From Tolypothrix sp. PCC 7910 (GTDB taxonomy: Bacteria > Cyanobacteriota > Cyanobacteriia > Cyanobacteriales > Nostocaceae), in NCBI RefSeq assembly GCF_011769525.1, contig NZ_CP050440.1, positions 931,501 through 995,500 of the forward strand: DNA of 64,000 nt. The letters are read 5' to 3'. The notes beneath the pieces are model-generated. The model was not told the origin of the DNA. It did not search any database and saw only the letters and a program-made list of their open reading frames with translations. The translations under genes and the position numbers were made by a program. Of this stretch, positions 16,857 to 25,069 are shown piece after piece (positions within the stretch are counted from its first letter, which is position 1; the number at the start of each line of letters is the position of its first letter).

Positions 16857-16982
16857 TTACCGATTTAATTTAAGCCCTAAATTGAGGATAAAATCTGTGA
16901 CTTGTTCAGAGATTCCGGGGGGAAATCCTCTGGTAGCATCGTAAATATTAGAAACTCGATCAAATGAAACAGTTGTAGTCAT
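16857..16982 (-). pseudogene. Methyltransferase N-terminal remnant
   Basis: A 41-codon minus-strand frame, starting with ATG at 16982 behind AAAGGACAAATAT. It reads SFDRVSNIYDATRGFPP and later EQVTDFILNLGLKLNR before a stop. This is the typical opening of a cyanobacterial SAM-dependent methyltransferase, but motif I and everything after it are gone; a dispersed palindrome follows immediately. It looks like the 5' stub of a gene lost by deletion. The rest of the interval 16573-17089 shows no other gene. Confidence 0.6.
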
Positions 16983-17089
16983 ATATTTGTCCTTTGTTAG
17001 AGACGCGATTAATCGCGTCTGTACAATTATTATTGGTTTTTACTAAATACAAATGACTGATGAGTGTTAGAGAGAAATAGGTAATGTCA

Positions 17090-17857
17090 TTATGGATTAA
17101 GTCCCCAAATTAAAATTCGCTTGTAGGGGAAAAAGAATGGACGCTCATCGGGTAAAATGTTGAATAATTTTTGTTGATACCTGGCTACAAATCGCTCATA
17201 AGTTTGGGTATCTAGCTGTGTTTCATAGGCGGTAAGTAACGTTCCCCGATACCATTCCACTACAGCTTCTCGCGATGGTAATAAATGCCCGTAAATTTGT
17301 AACTTTACTTGTTGTTGAACAAAACCTAACTTATAAAGTAGTTTAGCATAAGCTACTGGAGAAAGTACTTCTAATCGCCGCACATATCCATTTAATTCTT
17401 GACTAAATTCCTTTGCTGTCTCTACAGCTAACTGATGCACTGGCTCATCATCCATTGCGGGAATTTGTATTGCTAATTGTCCGCTGGGTTGCAATTTGTC
17501 TCGTAATTTAGCAAATAATGTTTCGTGTTCTGTTAACCACTGTAAAGCAGCGTTAGAAAAAACAACATCAAATTTACCGTCTCCTGGGTTATCTTCAATT
17601 CTTCCTTGCTCAAAGCGCAATCCATTACCTGTAAATTGACTTGCTACAGATAACATTTTTTCAGAAGCATCTATTCCCAGGGTTTCTTTCGCAGCTAATG
17701 TTTCATGGAGATACTTGGTTAACTTTCCGGTTCCACATCCTAAATCTAAAACTCTTAGATTCTCTTGGGGATTTACCGAATTTACTAAGTCGTAAAAAGG
17801 GCGACTTCTTTCGGCTTGAAATCGTTCATATTGCTCTGGGTTCCATTTATCTGGCAT
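17090..17857 (-). CDS. Trans-aconitate 2-methyltransferase-like SAM methyltransferase
   Basis: A 255-residue methyltransferase. The opening WNPEQYERFQAERSRPFYDL, motif I VLDLGCGTGKLTKYLHE (~36-52), GIDASEKML and FSNAALQWLTEH follow the Tam family, which methylates trans-aconitate and related tricarboxylates. The C-terminal YKRILIWGLNP-type end is also usual for this group. Tam proteins guard the TCA cycle from a spontaneous by-product; a different carboxylate could be the substrate here. It is the last tightly spaced gene of the leftward run, 51 bases after the NUDIX gene. Confidence 0.78.
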   Translation of the reverse strand: MPDKWNPEQYERFQAERSRPFYDLVNSVNPQENLRVLDLGCGTGKLTKYLHETLAAKETLGIDASEKMLSVASQFTGNGLRFEQGRIEDNPGDGKFDVVFSNAALQWLTEHETLFAKLRDKLQPSGQLAIQIPAMDDEPVHQLAVETAKEFSQELNGYVRRLEVLSPVAYAKLLYKLGFVQQQVKLQIYGHLLPSREAVVEWYRGTLLTAYETQLDTQTYERFVARYQQKLFNILPDERPFFFPYKRILIWGLNP

Positions 17858-17908
17858 TTTAATACCCTATTTTTGATGTATGTGTAATAAATTTGAGTTT
17901 TATATTGA

Positions 17909-18469
17909 TTAAATAAAGTGCAGTTTCCCTAGTTTCTTTAAAGCGAAAAATAATGAACTGAGATGAAATGATTGCAGCAATATACCGCTATCGATGTTTT
18001 GGATTAAATCATCTAATGGCAATAGTTTTACATTGATGATTTCAGTTGGATCTAACTTTAAGTCGGCTACAAGCTCTACATTTTTTGCTAAAAAGCAATG
18101 AATTGAGTTATTATGAGTTGCTGGATTCGGTGAGATTATTCCTGTCTCAAGAAAATTTTCGCTTGTATATCCTGATTCCTCTAATAATTCACGTTTTGCT
18201 GCTTCTAGTGGTGAAATATCTTCTGGTTCCATACAACCACCAGGTAATTCTAAAACTGTTTGTTGAATACCGTGGCGATATTGTTCAACTAACACCACTT
18301 CCTGATTTTTGGTTAACGCGACAACATTCACCCATGTTGAATATTCAAAAACATAAAAAGGCTCGACTATTTGTCCATCTGGCGTTTGATAAGTGTCAGC
18401 ACGGAGTGCAAGCCATTTATCTTTGACTAAATATTGAGACTTTAATATCTTCCAATTTAAGGAATCCAC
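17909..18469 (-). CDS. NUDIX hydrolase (ADP-ribose pyrophosphatase-like)
   Basis: A 186-residue NUDIX protein. The catalytic helix reads GGCMEPEDISPLEAAKRELL followed by EESGY; the REUxEExGU core is intact, with the first spacer one residue longer than canonical. N-terminal strands contain DTYQTPDGQIVEPFYVFEY and VVLVEQYRHG, the ADP-ribose pyrophosphatase pattern. It hydrolyses a nucleoside diphosphate linked to another group, probably ADP-ribose or a sugar nucleotide. The start codon is only 2 bases from the upstream MBL gene stop, implying translational coupling. Confidence 0.85.
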   Translation of the reverse strand: MDSLNWKILKSQYLVKDKWLALRADTYQTPDGQIVEPFYVFEYSTWVNVVALTKNQEVVLVEQYRHGIQQTVLELPGGCMEPEDISPLEAAKRELLEESGYTSENFLETGIISPNPATHNNSIHCFLAKNVELVADLKLDPTEIINVKLLPLDDLIQNIDSGILLQSFHLSSLFFALKKLGKLHFI

Positions 18470-18471
18470 AT

Positions 18472-19209
18472 TTAAACCTTCTTTTGCTTTGTGACTAACT
18501 CTTCATGGAGTACTGTGGCTAAATCCTGTAATGCACGTTCACCATCACCTACAAATGTGGAACCATGCATTGTTGCTAAAGTTCGAGGTTTGAGTGCTAC
18601 TAATTCTTGGAGAATCCTATCAGTATGGGTTGTATAGGGTATGTAATTAGGAAAAGGACTAACTTCATAATTGGCGATGGTTTGACGGAAACGCTCAATT
18701 ACATCAGACTCAGTTATTGCTTCTACATCTCCGAACTGATGAAATAAGTCTGAACATAATAGGGTTTTATTCGTAGTTTCAAAAAACAATCCTGCATCCC
18801 AACCGTGGGGGAGTTGTGGTGTATGTTGAAATTGAAAGCTGTATTTCCCGGTGTTCAAAACTTCAGTGTGTTGCAAAGTTTTAGATGGACGAATGGCAAA
18901 GTCATCTACACTAACAAAAGCTGCGACTGGCGTACAAACTGTTTGAGCATTTGGTGCAATAGAAAGCCATTCATTAAGCGATCCACATTCATCTGCTTCA
19001 AAATGGCTAAAGCTAATCCAGCGAATTTTTGATGAGTCAATAATCTGATTTACTGCATCGCGCACTTGGGGAAACAGTTTCTTCAAACCTGTATGAAATA
19101 ATAATGGTTCTTCGTCTTTGACTAAAAATTGAAGGAATTGCAAATCTATATTTGAGTCATAAGTTGAGATGCGATATATATCCGGCGCAATTTCGGTAAT
19201 GTTAGTCAT
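18472..19209 (-). CDS. Flavodiiron-type MBL-fold diiron protein without flavodoxin domain
   Basis: A 245-residue metallo-beta-lactamase-fold protein. Instead of the hydrolase HxHxDH motif it carries HFEADE (His69, Glu71, Asp73), plus His135 (LPHGWDAG), Asp154 (LLCSDLF) and His215 (ATMHGS). This H-x-E-x-D pattern is that of flavodiiron proteins and ODP-type oxygen-binding diiron proteins, which bind O2 or NO. No flavodoxin domain follows, so electrons must come from a partner, or the protein is an oxygen sensor. It is 11 bases from the upstream gene and 2 bases from the downstream NUDIX gene, within the organosulfur operon. Confidence 0.8.
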   Translation of the reverse strand: MTNITEIAPDIYRISTYDSNIDLQFLQFLVKDEEPLLFHTGLKKLFPQVRDAVNQIIDSSKIRWISFSHFEADECGSLNEWLSIAPNAQTVCTPVAAFVSVDDFAIRPSKTLQHTEVLNTGKYSFQFQHTPQLPHGWDAGLFFETTNKTLLCSDLFHQFGDVEAITESDVIERFRQTIANYEVSPFPNYIPYTTHTDRILQELVALKPRTLATMHGSTFVGDGERALQDLATVLHEELVTKQKKV

Positions 19210-19220
19210 AGTGGTTCAAT

Positions 19221-19607
19221 TTATATCGGTAACAACGAAACATGAGCAGAAACTACCTTCCATCCATCTGGAAATCTGTACCAAGTTTGGCTTTGTCTCC
19301 CAAAACGTTCTACACCATTGATAATGCGGCGAAATTCTAGAGTTACAGTTGCTGTATCTTTACCAAAAGTCACAACTTTAAGATGAGAAATTTCGCGCTC
19401 AATTTTTGGGTTTGGTCGAGAGGCGCGAAAATTGCGAATCTCTTCACTACCGTAGAGATTTTCTGTTACACCAAAACGTACTACTTCAGGTGCATCCCAA
19501 AATAAACTATCCATCACCTCTAAATTGTTATTAGCCAAAGCTTCTTCGTATTTAAGGTATAAATCAGTTACTTCAGCTACAACAGCAGGGTCATTTACTG
19601 TAGTCAT
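19221..19607 (-). CDS. hpxZ-like: AtzH/HpxZ-like (DUF3225, NTF2-fold) protein
   Basis: A 128-residue NTF2-like protein with LYLKYEEALANNNLEVMDSL, FWDAPEVVRFGVTENLYG, FRASRP and RFGRQSQTWYRFPDGWKVVS. These are the conserved phrases of AtzH/HpxZ, small proteins next to amidase, oxalurate and triazine degradation genes. HpxZ is required for oxalurate use, but its biochemical role is unclear. Full family length. Here it sits between a TauE exporter and a diiron protein, and no amidase lies directly beside it, so the partner enzyme may be different. Confidence 0.82.
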   Translation of the reverse strand: MTTVNDPAVVAEVTDLYLKYEEALANNNLEVMDSLFWDAPEVVRFGVTENLYGSEEIRNFRASRPNPKIEREISHLKVVTFGKDTATVTLEFRRIINGVERFGRQSQTWYRFPDGWKVVSAHVSLLPI

Positions 19608-19733
19608 TGTTGTTAATAATTTACGAACTCTGAATTATTTTGTCACAAAATGATCTATGTAGAACTGGCGAAAATTTATAGCATAAAAAACACGAATCAT
19701 AGATTTTTTGATCTCTGTCGCCATACATCACTG

Positions 19734-20510
19734 CTAGCCGTGAACAAAAAAGTAGATAGTCATACTGAAGGCAACAAAGATGACAAATTTACGAATTAAT
19801 TGGGGTTTTAATTTACGAGCATAATGGGCGCTGAGATATCCGCCTAAAGAACCACCCACAGCCATTAAAATCGCTTGTTCCCAAGCAATTACACCTGCAA
19901 AAATAAAAGGAATAATGGCAATTCCATTAATACAACTGCCTAAAAATGCTTTAAAAGCGTTAATTGTATGAATATTTTTGATACCCAAAAATGATAGGGT
20001 TGCCAACATTAAAATTCCTAAACCTGCACCGAAAAAACCGCCATAGATAGCGATCGCTAATTGTGCCAAGGCAAGGTTAAATATAGGTACAGACTCCGGC
20101 GTTGACTTCTGACTCTGAAGCTGCAACCATCCTCTGAGACTGTCGCCAAAGGTAAATACTAGGGTTGCTGATAGTAGTAGATAGGGGATGAGCTTTCTAA
20201 ATACATCAGCAGAGGTATAGAGTAAAGCTAAAGAGCCAATAATTCCACCGAATAAACTTATGCCACATAACAGCAAAAAAACCTGCCGTTTAATCCCCAA
20301 ATCTTTACGGTAGGCTCCAGCACTAGCCAAAGCAGCCACCCAAATAGCGGTATTATTTGTAGCATTTGCAATAATTGGCGGTACTCCTGTAAAAATCAGC
20401 GCTGGAAACGTAATAAAACTTCCACCACCTGCAACAGCATTCAACCCACCTGCAATGAAAGCGGTGCTGAATAAAAGTAAGGTATGGAGAATAGTTAAAG
20501 ATGGTGGCAT
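19734..20510 (-). CDS. TauE/SafE-family anion permease (#2)
   Basis: A 258-residue membrane protein with seven or eight helices. The family repeat appears as GGLNAVAGGGSFITFPALIFTGVPP and again as GGFFGAGLGILMLATLSFLG. It belongs to the TauE/SafE/YfcA group. In sulfonate catabolism such proteins are proposed to export sulfite produced by TauD or flavin monooxygenases, which fits this operon well. Nine bases separate it from the HAD phosphatase gene, so the two are co-transcribed. The C-terminal LKPQLIRKFVIFVAFSMT is also family-like. Confidence 0.87.
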   Translation of the reverse strand: MPPSLTILHTLLLFSTAFIAGGLNAVAGGGSFITFPALIFTGVPPIIANATNNTAIWVAALASAGAYRKDLGIKRQVFLLLCGISLFGGIIGSLALLYTSADVFRKLIPYLLLSATLVFTFGDSLRGWLQLQSQKSTPESVPIFNLALAQLAIAIYGGFFGAGLGILMLATLSFLGIKNIHTINAFKAFLGSCINGIAIIPFIFAGVIAWEQAILMAVGGSLGGYLSAHYARKLKPQLIRKFVIFVAFSMTIYFFVHG

Positions 20511-20519
20511 GATTTTGAG

Positions 20520-21170
20520 TCACAAATGAGGAATTATCAATTTGGGAATATCTTCTGGAGAATAAGCAATCCAATCAGCACCGTGGGTTTTCAATTCTTC
20601 CTCAGTTCCGTAGCCATAAGTAACGCCGATGGTTGCAACTTGATTTTTCTTGGCTCCGATCATGTCGTGTTTGCGATCGCCTACCATAAAAACTGTAGAG
20701 GGTGAAAGCTTCTCTGTTAGTAAAATATGCCCAATTAAGTCGCCTTTAACACTGCGGGTTCCATCTAGTTCGCTACCGTAAATACCATCAAATAGCGGTG
20801 ATAAGCCAAAATGTTCAATAATGCGGATGGTATAAATATAGGGTTTAGAAGTAGCGATAAAGGTTTTGTAACCATGAGTGCGAAGGGTTTTTAGGGTTTC
20901 GGGAATTTGGGGATAAAGAATATTTTCAAATAATCCAATCGTAGAAAAGCGATCGCGGTACAGTGAAATAGCCTGTGTCAGTAACTTTTCATCTGTAGTT
21001 CTCAGTAACAGCGAAAACGTCTCTGTGATTGGCGGGCCGATATACCAACCCAATTCATCAACATCTGGCGGTGTGTAACCAAGTTCCGAAAGCGCATATT
21101 GAATACTACGAGTAATACCAGGCTTGGCATCGGTTAAAGTTCCATCTAAATCAAATAGGATGTTGGGCAT
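20520..21170 (-). CDS. HAD-superfamily phosphatase (phosphoglycolate phosphatase-like)
   Basis: A 216-residue HAD subfamily IA hydrolase. Motif I is LFDLDGTLTDAKPG, with a helical cap next (SLYRDRFSTIGLFENILYP), motif II ATSKPY, motif III Lys within RSVKGD and motif IV GDRKHDMIGA. The layout equals Gph/PGP-type phosphatases that remove phosphate from phosphoglycolate or other small phosphoesters. Nine bases before the TauE gene. Its place in an organosulfur operon suggests clean-up of a phosphorylated side product, but a housekeeping role is equally possible. Confidence 0.85.
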   Translation of the reverse strand: MPNILFDLDGTLTDAKPGITRSIQYALSELGYTPPDVDELGWYIGPPITETFSLLLRTTDEKLLTQAISLYRDRFSTIGLFENILYPQIPETLKTLRTHGYKTFIATSKPYIYTIRIIEHFGLSPLFDGIYGSELDGTRSVKGDLIGHILLTEKLSPSTVFMVGDRKHDMIGAKKNQVATIGVTYGYGTEEELKTHGADWIAYSPEDIPKLIIPHL

Positions 21171-21213
21171 AGGGCATGGGGCATTGGTAGTTGCTATTCT
21201 CGCATTATCTTCC

Positions 21214-22173
21214 TCATCCCCTAATTTGCTTACCTATAAACTTCTCTCGGCTCAATAAAGCGATTCCCAAGGTGACGATACCAATCCCCACGCATTGAAT
21301 CAGGTTTAAAGTTTCGCTAATTGTTGCCCATGCAACTAAGGCTGTCATGGCTGGGCTACTAGCACCAATAATAGAGGCGGTAGTTGCGCCAATTGTGCGA
21401 ATTCCTAAATTATTGAGAGTATGACCGAGAAAACTGACTAAACCGGAAAAAATACTGCCAATCCACATAGGTGTCCAGTCAAGCTGGGCGCTGGGAAGGG
21501 GAAATAAGAGTAAACTCAATCCAGAAAATACTAGAGTTGAGGCAAAACTAATCCAGGTAAAGGGAACTGGATGGAATTTCTGCAAACATTTTTGGGCAAG
21601 GACGTTATAGGAGGCGTTAAAAATCCCCGCAATCAGGCTGGCGCAAATGCCGATCGCAATGGTATTACTGCTGTTGGTAGCAGAAGATTGGGGAACTGTG
21701 AGAACGCTGCCTACGAGAATAATACCCATGACTAGCCAACTAAAAGATGTGGGAGCATCGCCAAAAAATTTCCAAGATAGCAGGGCTGTAAACACCGGAT
21801 AGGTAAAAAATATAGTGAGTGCAATTCCTGTGGGTATCAAGCCAATGCCAATGTACAGCGAGGTAATGTACAAAAACATGAGTACTCCACAGCCCAAGGC
21901 TTGCAGCATCACATCTCGGCGTTCCCGTCTGAATAAGCTGAGGAATTCTTGAGGAGCAGATGGATATAGCTTGAATGATACAGATGCCATTAGTGGAACC
22001 ACTAGCAGCATCCGCATAAACATTAGTAAGAATGAACTTTGTAAATCTGGTTTAACGTAACCACCAAGTAAAAATAAACTCAGTACGAGATGTTCTGAAA
22101 ATAAAACTCGGACGGTAACGTTGTGAAATGACAAAAAGAAGGAGGATAGAAGAACTGTCAGGATGCCCAACAA
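21214..22173 (-). CDS. DMT-superfamily (EamA) transporter
   Basis: A 319-residue membrane protein with ten hydrophobic helices in two EamA halves; the second half shows SAIIGASSPAMTALVAWATI-like sequence (TTASIIGASSPAMTALVAW). Drug/metabolite transporters move amino acids, thiol compounds or other small metabolites, usually outward. The start is a TTG at 22173 with GGAAAC upstream; the first internal ATG would delete the first helix, so the rare start is favoured. Lies between the flavin monooxygenases and the HAD phosphatase in the leftward operon; it could export a cleavage product. Substrate unknown. Confidence 0.8.
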   Translation of the reverse strand: MLGILTVLLSSFFLSFHNVTVRVLFSEHLVLSLFLLGGYVKPDLQSSFLLMFMRMLLVVPLMASVSFKLYPSAPQEFLSLFRRERRDVMLQALGCGVLMFLYITSLYIGIGLIPTGIALTIFFTYPVFTALLSWKFFGDAPTSFSWLVMGIILVGSVLTVPQSSATNSSNTIAIGICASLIAGIFNASYNVLAQKCLQKFHPVPFTWISFASTLVFSGLSLLLFPLPSAQLDWTPMWIGSIFSGLVSFLGHTLNNLGIRTIGATTASIIGASSPAMTALVAWATISETLNLIQCVGIGIVTLGIALLSREKFIGKQIRG

Positions 22174-22225
22174 GGTAAAAAGTTTCCTTAGCAGCTACTC
22201 TTGTGCTTTAACACAGCCAAAGATA

Positions 22226-23599
22226 TTAAGTCAAAACACTGACTAATTCTCGAGCAGCTGCATTTGCGGTGAACTGATTTACCGGACGAGGTAAACCAAG
22301 ATGCTCACGCAGAGTTTGCCCTTCATACTCAGTGCGGAATAAACCTCGGCGTTGCAATTCGGGGATGACAAAATCAACAAATTCATCTAAACCACCAGGT
22401 AACCAAGGCGGCATAATATTGAAGCCATCAGCCCCATCATTTAAAAACCATTCTTCTAATTGGTCAGCAATTTGCTCTGGAGTTCCTAAAATTGTCCGGT
22501 GTCCCCTTGCGCCCGCAATCCACAAATATAGTTGGCGGATGGTTAAATTCTCCCGTTGTGCCAGGTCTTTAATTAGCTGCAAGCGGCTTTTACCGCCGTT
22601 CGTATCTGCTAAATCTGGTAACGGCCCATCTATAGGATATGACGATAAATCATGTCCAGTTAGTCCGGAAAGCAGACCTACTCCCACAGAGGGATGAATT
22701 AAATCTTGTAGTTGTTGATATTTCTCCTTCGCTTCTTGCTCAGTGCTACCGATTATCGGAAAGACACCAGGCATAATCTTGAGATTTTCGGGAGAACGTC
22801 CGTATTTTGCCAATCTTCCCTTGACACTTGCATAGAAAGCTTGTGCTTCTTTGAGAGTTTGCTGGGCAGTAAATATTACTTCTGCGGTACGTGCAGCCAA
22901 TTCTTGCCCAGCTTCCGAAGAACCAGCTTGCACAATTACTGGATATCCTTGCACCGGACGGGCGACATTCAACGGGCCGCGCACCGAAAAATGTTTACCT
23001 TTATGGTTGGGAATATGCAGCTTATCAGGATGGAAATAAAGTCCTGATTCTTTGTCACGAATTAAAGCATCATCTTCCCAACTATCCCACAGCTTAGTGA
23101 CAACCTCTAAAAATTCTGTGGCTCTTTCATAGCGCAGTGCGTGTTGTAAATGTTCTTCTTGGCTAAAGTTCTTGGCTGCAGCTTCGGCGGAGGAGGTAAC
23201 GACATTCCACCCAGCACGCCCACCACTGAGATAATCTAGCGAGGCAAACTTACGGGCGAGGTGAAAAGGTTCTTCGTATGTAGTTGATGCTGTTGCGACC
23301 AAGCCAATTTTCTTTGTCACCACAGACAAAGCCGACAATAAAGTCAGCGGTTCAAAGTGGACGCTGAATTGTCCCGAACGACTAAAAGCTTCTTGACCTT
23401 GTCCTCGATCCCAGACAGCTAAACCATCTGCGAGGAATACCATATCAAATTTACCCCGTTCTGCTGTCTGTGCTAGCTGGGTGTAATGCTGAATATTCAG
23501 CCCTCCGTCTGCTTGGGCTTCGGGGTGTCGCCAAGCTGCAACGTGATGGCCTGCGTCTGGTAAGAATGCACCTAATCTCAGTTGTTTTTTCTGACTCAT
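22226..23599 (-). CDS. LLM flavin-dependent monooxygenase, NtaA/SnaA/DszA family (#1)
   Basis: A 457-residue member of the bacterial luciferase-like NtaA/SnaA/DszA/YxeK family. These FMNH2-dependent monooxygenases oxidise nitrilotriacetate, dibenzothiophene sulfone or N-acetyl-S-substituted cysteines. Diagnostic phrases: LRLGAFLPDAGHHVAAWRHP, FDMVFLADGLAVW, ATASTTYEEPFHLARKFASL, SGGRAGWNVVTSS, GYPVIVQAGSSEAGQELAA and DGFNIMPPWLPGG. It contains no reductase domain, so FMNH2 comes from a separate enzyme. Eight bases from the paralogue at 23608, to which it is very similar over its whole length: a tandem duplication. Confidence 0.9.
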   Translation of the reverse strand: MSQKKQLRLGAFLPDAGHHVAAWRHPEAQADGGLNIQHYTQLAQTAERGKFDMVFLADGLAVWDRGQGQEAFSRSGQFSVHFEPLTLLSALSVVTKKIGLVATASTTYEEPFHLARKFASLDYLSGGRAGWNVVTSSAEAAAKNFSQEEHLQHALRYERATEFLEVVTKLWDSWEDDALIRDKESGLYFHPDKLHIPNHKGKHFSVRGPLNVARPVQGYPVIVQAGSSEAGQELAARTAEVIFTAQQTLKEAQAFYASVKGRLAKYGRSPENLKIMPGVFPIIGSTEQEAKEKYQQLQDLIHPSVGVGLLSGLTGHDLSSYPIDGPLPDLADTNGGKSRLQLIKDLAQRENLTIRQLYLWIAGARGHRTILGTPEQIADQLEEWFLNDGADGFNIMPPWLPGGLDEFVDFVIPELQRRGLFRTEYEGQTLREHLGLPRPVNQFTANAAARELVSVLT

Positions 23600-23607
23600 A
23601 TTCTTCT

Positions 23608-24984
23608 CTATACAGATACACCTACTAATTCAGCAGAGTTCGTAATATTACTAAACTGGTTGGCTGGCCTTGGTAGTCCCAAATTCTCCCGTAGGGTTTG
23701 CCCTTTGTATTCTGTGCGGAACAAACCCCGGCGTTGTAATTCGGGAATCACCAAATCAACAAACTCTTCCAAACCACCAGGTAAATAAGGCGGCATAATA
23801 TTGAAACCATCAGCCCCATCATTGACAAACCACTCTTCCAACTGGTCAGCAATTTGCTGTGGTGTACCCCAAATAGTTCTATGACCTCTTGCACCTGCGA
23901 TCGCCAAGTATAATTCTCTGAGTGTTAAGTTCTCGCGATTTGCCAAATCAGATACCAGCTTCAAGCGGCTTTTACTACCGTTAGTATCATCAGGAAATTC
24001 TGGTGCTGGGCCATCTAAAGGATAGCCAGATAAATCTTTGCCACCATATACCCATCCTAGTAGTCCCAAACCTACTAACGGATGGACTAACTCCTGAAGT
24101 TGGTCGTATTTTTCTTTGGCTTCTTGCTCAGTACTACCAATTACCGGGAATATCCCTGGCATAATCTTGAGATGCTCAGGGGAACGTCCATATTTAGCCA
24201 ATCTCCCCTTGACGCTGGTATAAAATTCCTGTGCTTCTTTGAGAGTTTGTTGGGCGGTGAATATTACCTCTGCGGTTTGGGCGGCGAGTTCTTGACCAGC
24301 TTCCGAAGAACCAGCTTGCACAATCACCGGATATCCTTGCACCGGACGGGCGACATTTAGGGGGCCGCGTACAGAGAAATGTTTGCCTTTGTGGTGCGGA
24401 ATGTGCAGTTTATCAGCTTCAAAGTAAACCCCTGATTCTTGGTCACGGATAAAAGCATCATCTTCCCAACTGTCCCACAGTTTGGTGACAACCTCGACAA
24501 ACTCTTGGGCGCGTTCGTAGCGTGTAGCGTGTTCTAAATGCTTTTCTCTGTTAAAGTTCTTCGCTTCGGCTTCCGTTCCCGAAGTAACAACATTCCACCC
24601 AGCCCGACCACCACTAAGATAATCTAAGGAAGCAAACTTGCGGGCAATATGAAAAGGTTCATTATAAGTTGTGGAGGCTGTCGCCACTAAGCCAATATTG
24701 TCTGTCACCGCAGACAAAGCCGACAGCAGCGTCAGAGGTTCAAAATGTACAAGCTTCCCGTTACGGCTCCAACCCTCTACATCAGAACTATGATCCCGCA
24801 CCGCTACCCCATCCGCCAGGAAAATCATATCAAATTTTCCCCGTTCGGCTGTCTGTGCCAACCGCTTATAATGCTTAAAATTCAGAGGATTCGCTTGCGC
24901 TGCGGGATGCCGCCAAGCCGCAATATGATGTCCAGTCGGATGTAAAAATGCACCCAGCCTCAATTGTTTCTTTTTCGTAGTCAT
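23608..24984 (-). CDS. LLM flavin-dependent monooxygenase, NtaA/SnaA/DszA family (#2)
   Basis: A 458-residue paralogue of the neighbouring gene with the same hallmarks: LRLGAFLHPTGHHIAAWRHP, FDMIFLADGVAV, ATASTTYNEPFHIARKFASL, SGGRAGWNVVTSG and DGFNIMPPYLPGG. Start: the frame is open back to 25059, but the ATG at 24984 gives the family opening MTTKKKQLRLGAF; the extra codons lie in an intergenic repeat-like tract. Differences from #1 cluster in loops (for example a two-residue insertion in the region of GWVYGGKDLSGYP), as expected for different substrate specificities. Downstream of TauD in transcription order. Confidence 0.9.
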   Translation of the reverse strand: MTTKKKQLRLGAFLHPTGHHIAAWRHPAAQANPLNFKHYKRLAQTAERGKFDMIFLADGVAVRDHSSDVEGWSRNGKLVHFEPLTLLSALSAVTDNIGLVATASTTYNEPFHIARKFASLDYLSGGRAGWNVVTSGTEAEAKNFNREKHLEHATRYERAQEFVEVVTKLWDSWEDDAFIRDQESGVYFEADKLHIPHHKGKHFSVRGPLNVARPVQGYPVIVQAGSSEAGQELAAQTAEVIFTAQQTLKEAQEFYTSVKGRLAKYGRSPEHLKIMPGIFPVIGSTEQEAKEKYDQLQELVHPLVGLGLLGWVYGGKDLSGYPLDGPAPEFPDDTNGSKSRLKLVSDLANRENLTLRELYLAIAGARGHRTIWGTPQQIADQLEEWFVNDGADGFNIMPPYLPGGLEEFVDLVIPELQRRGLFRTEYKGQTLRENLGLPRPANQFSNITNSAELVGVSV

Positions 24985-25069
24985 ATTTTCTATATGAAAT
25001 TCGTTTATTAGGGGCAATGAGGACAGGAAAATCTCCATTACCAATGCCCAATGCCCCATGCCCTATGCC

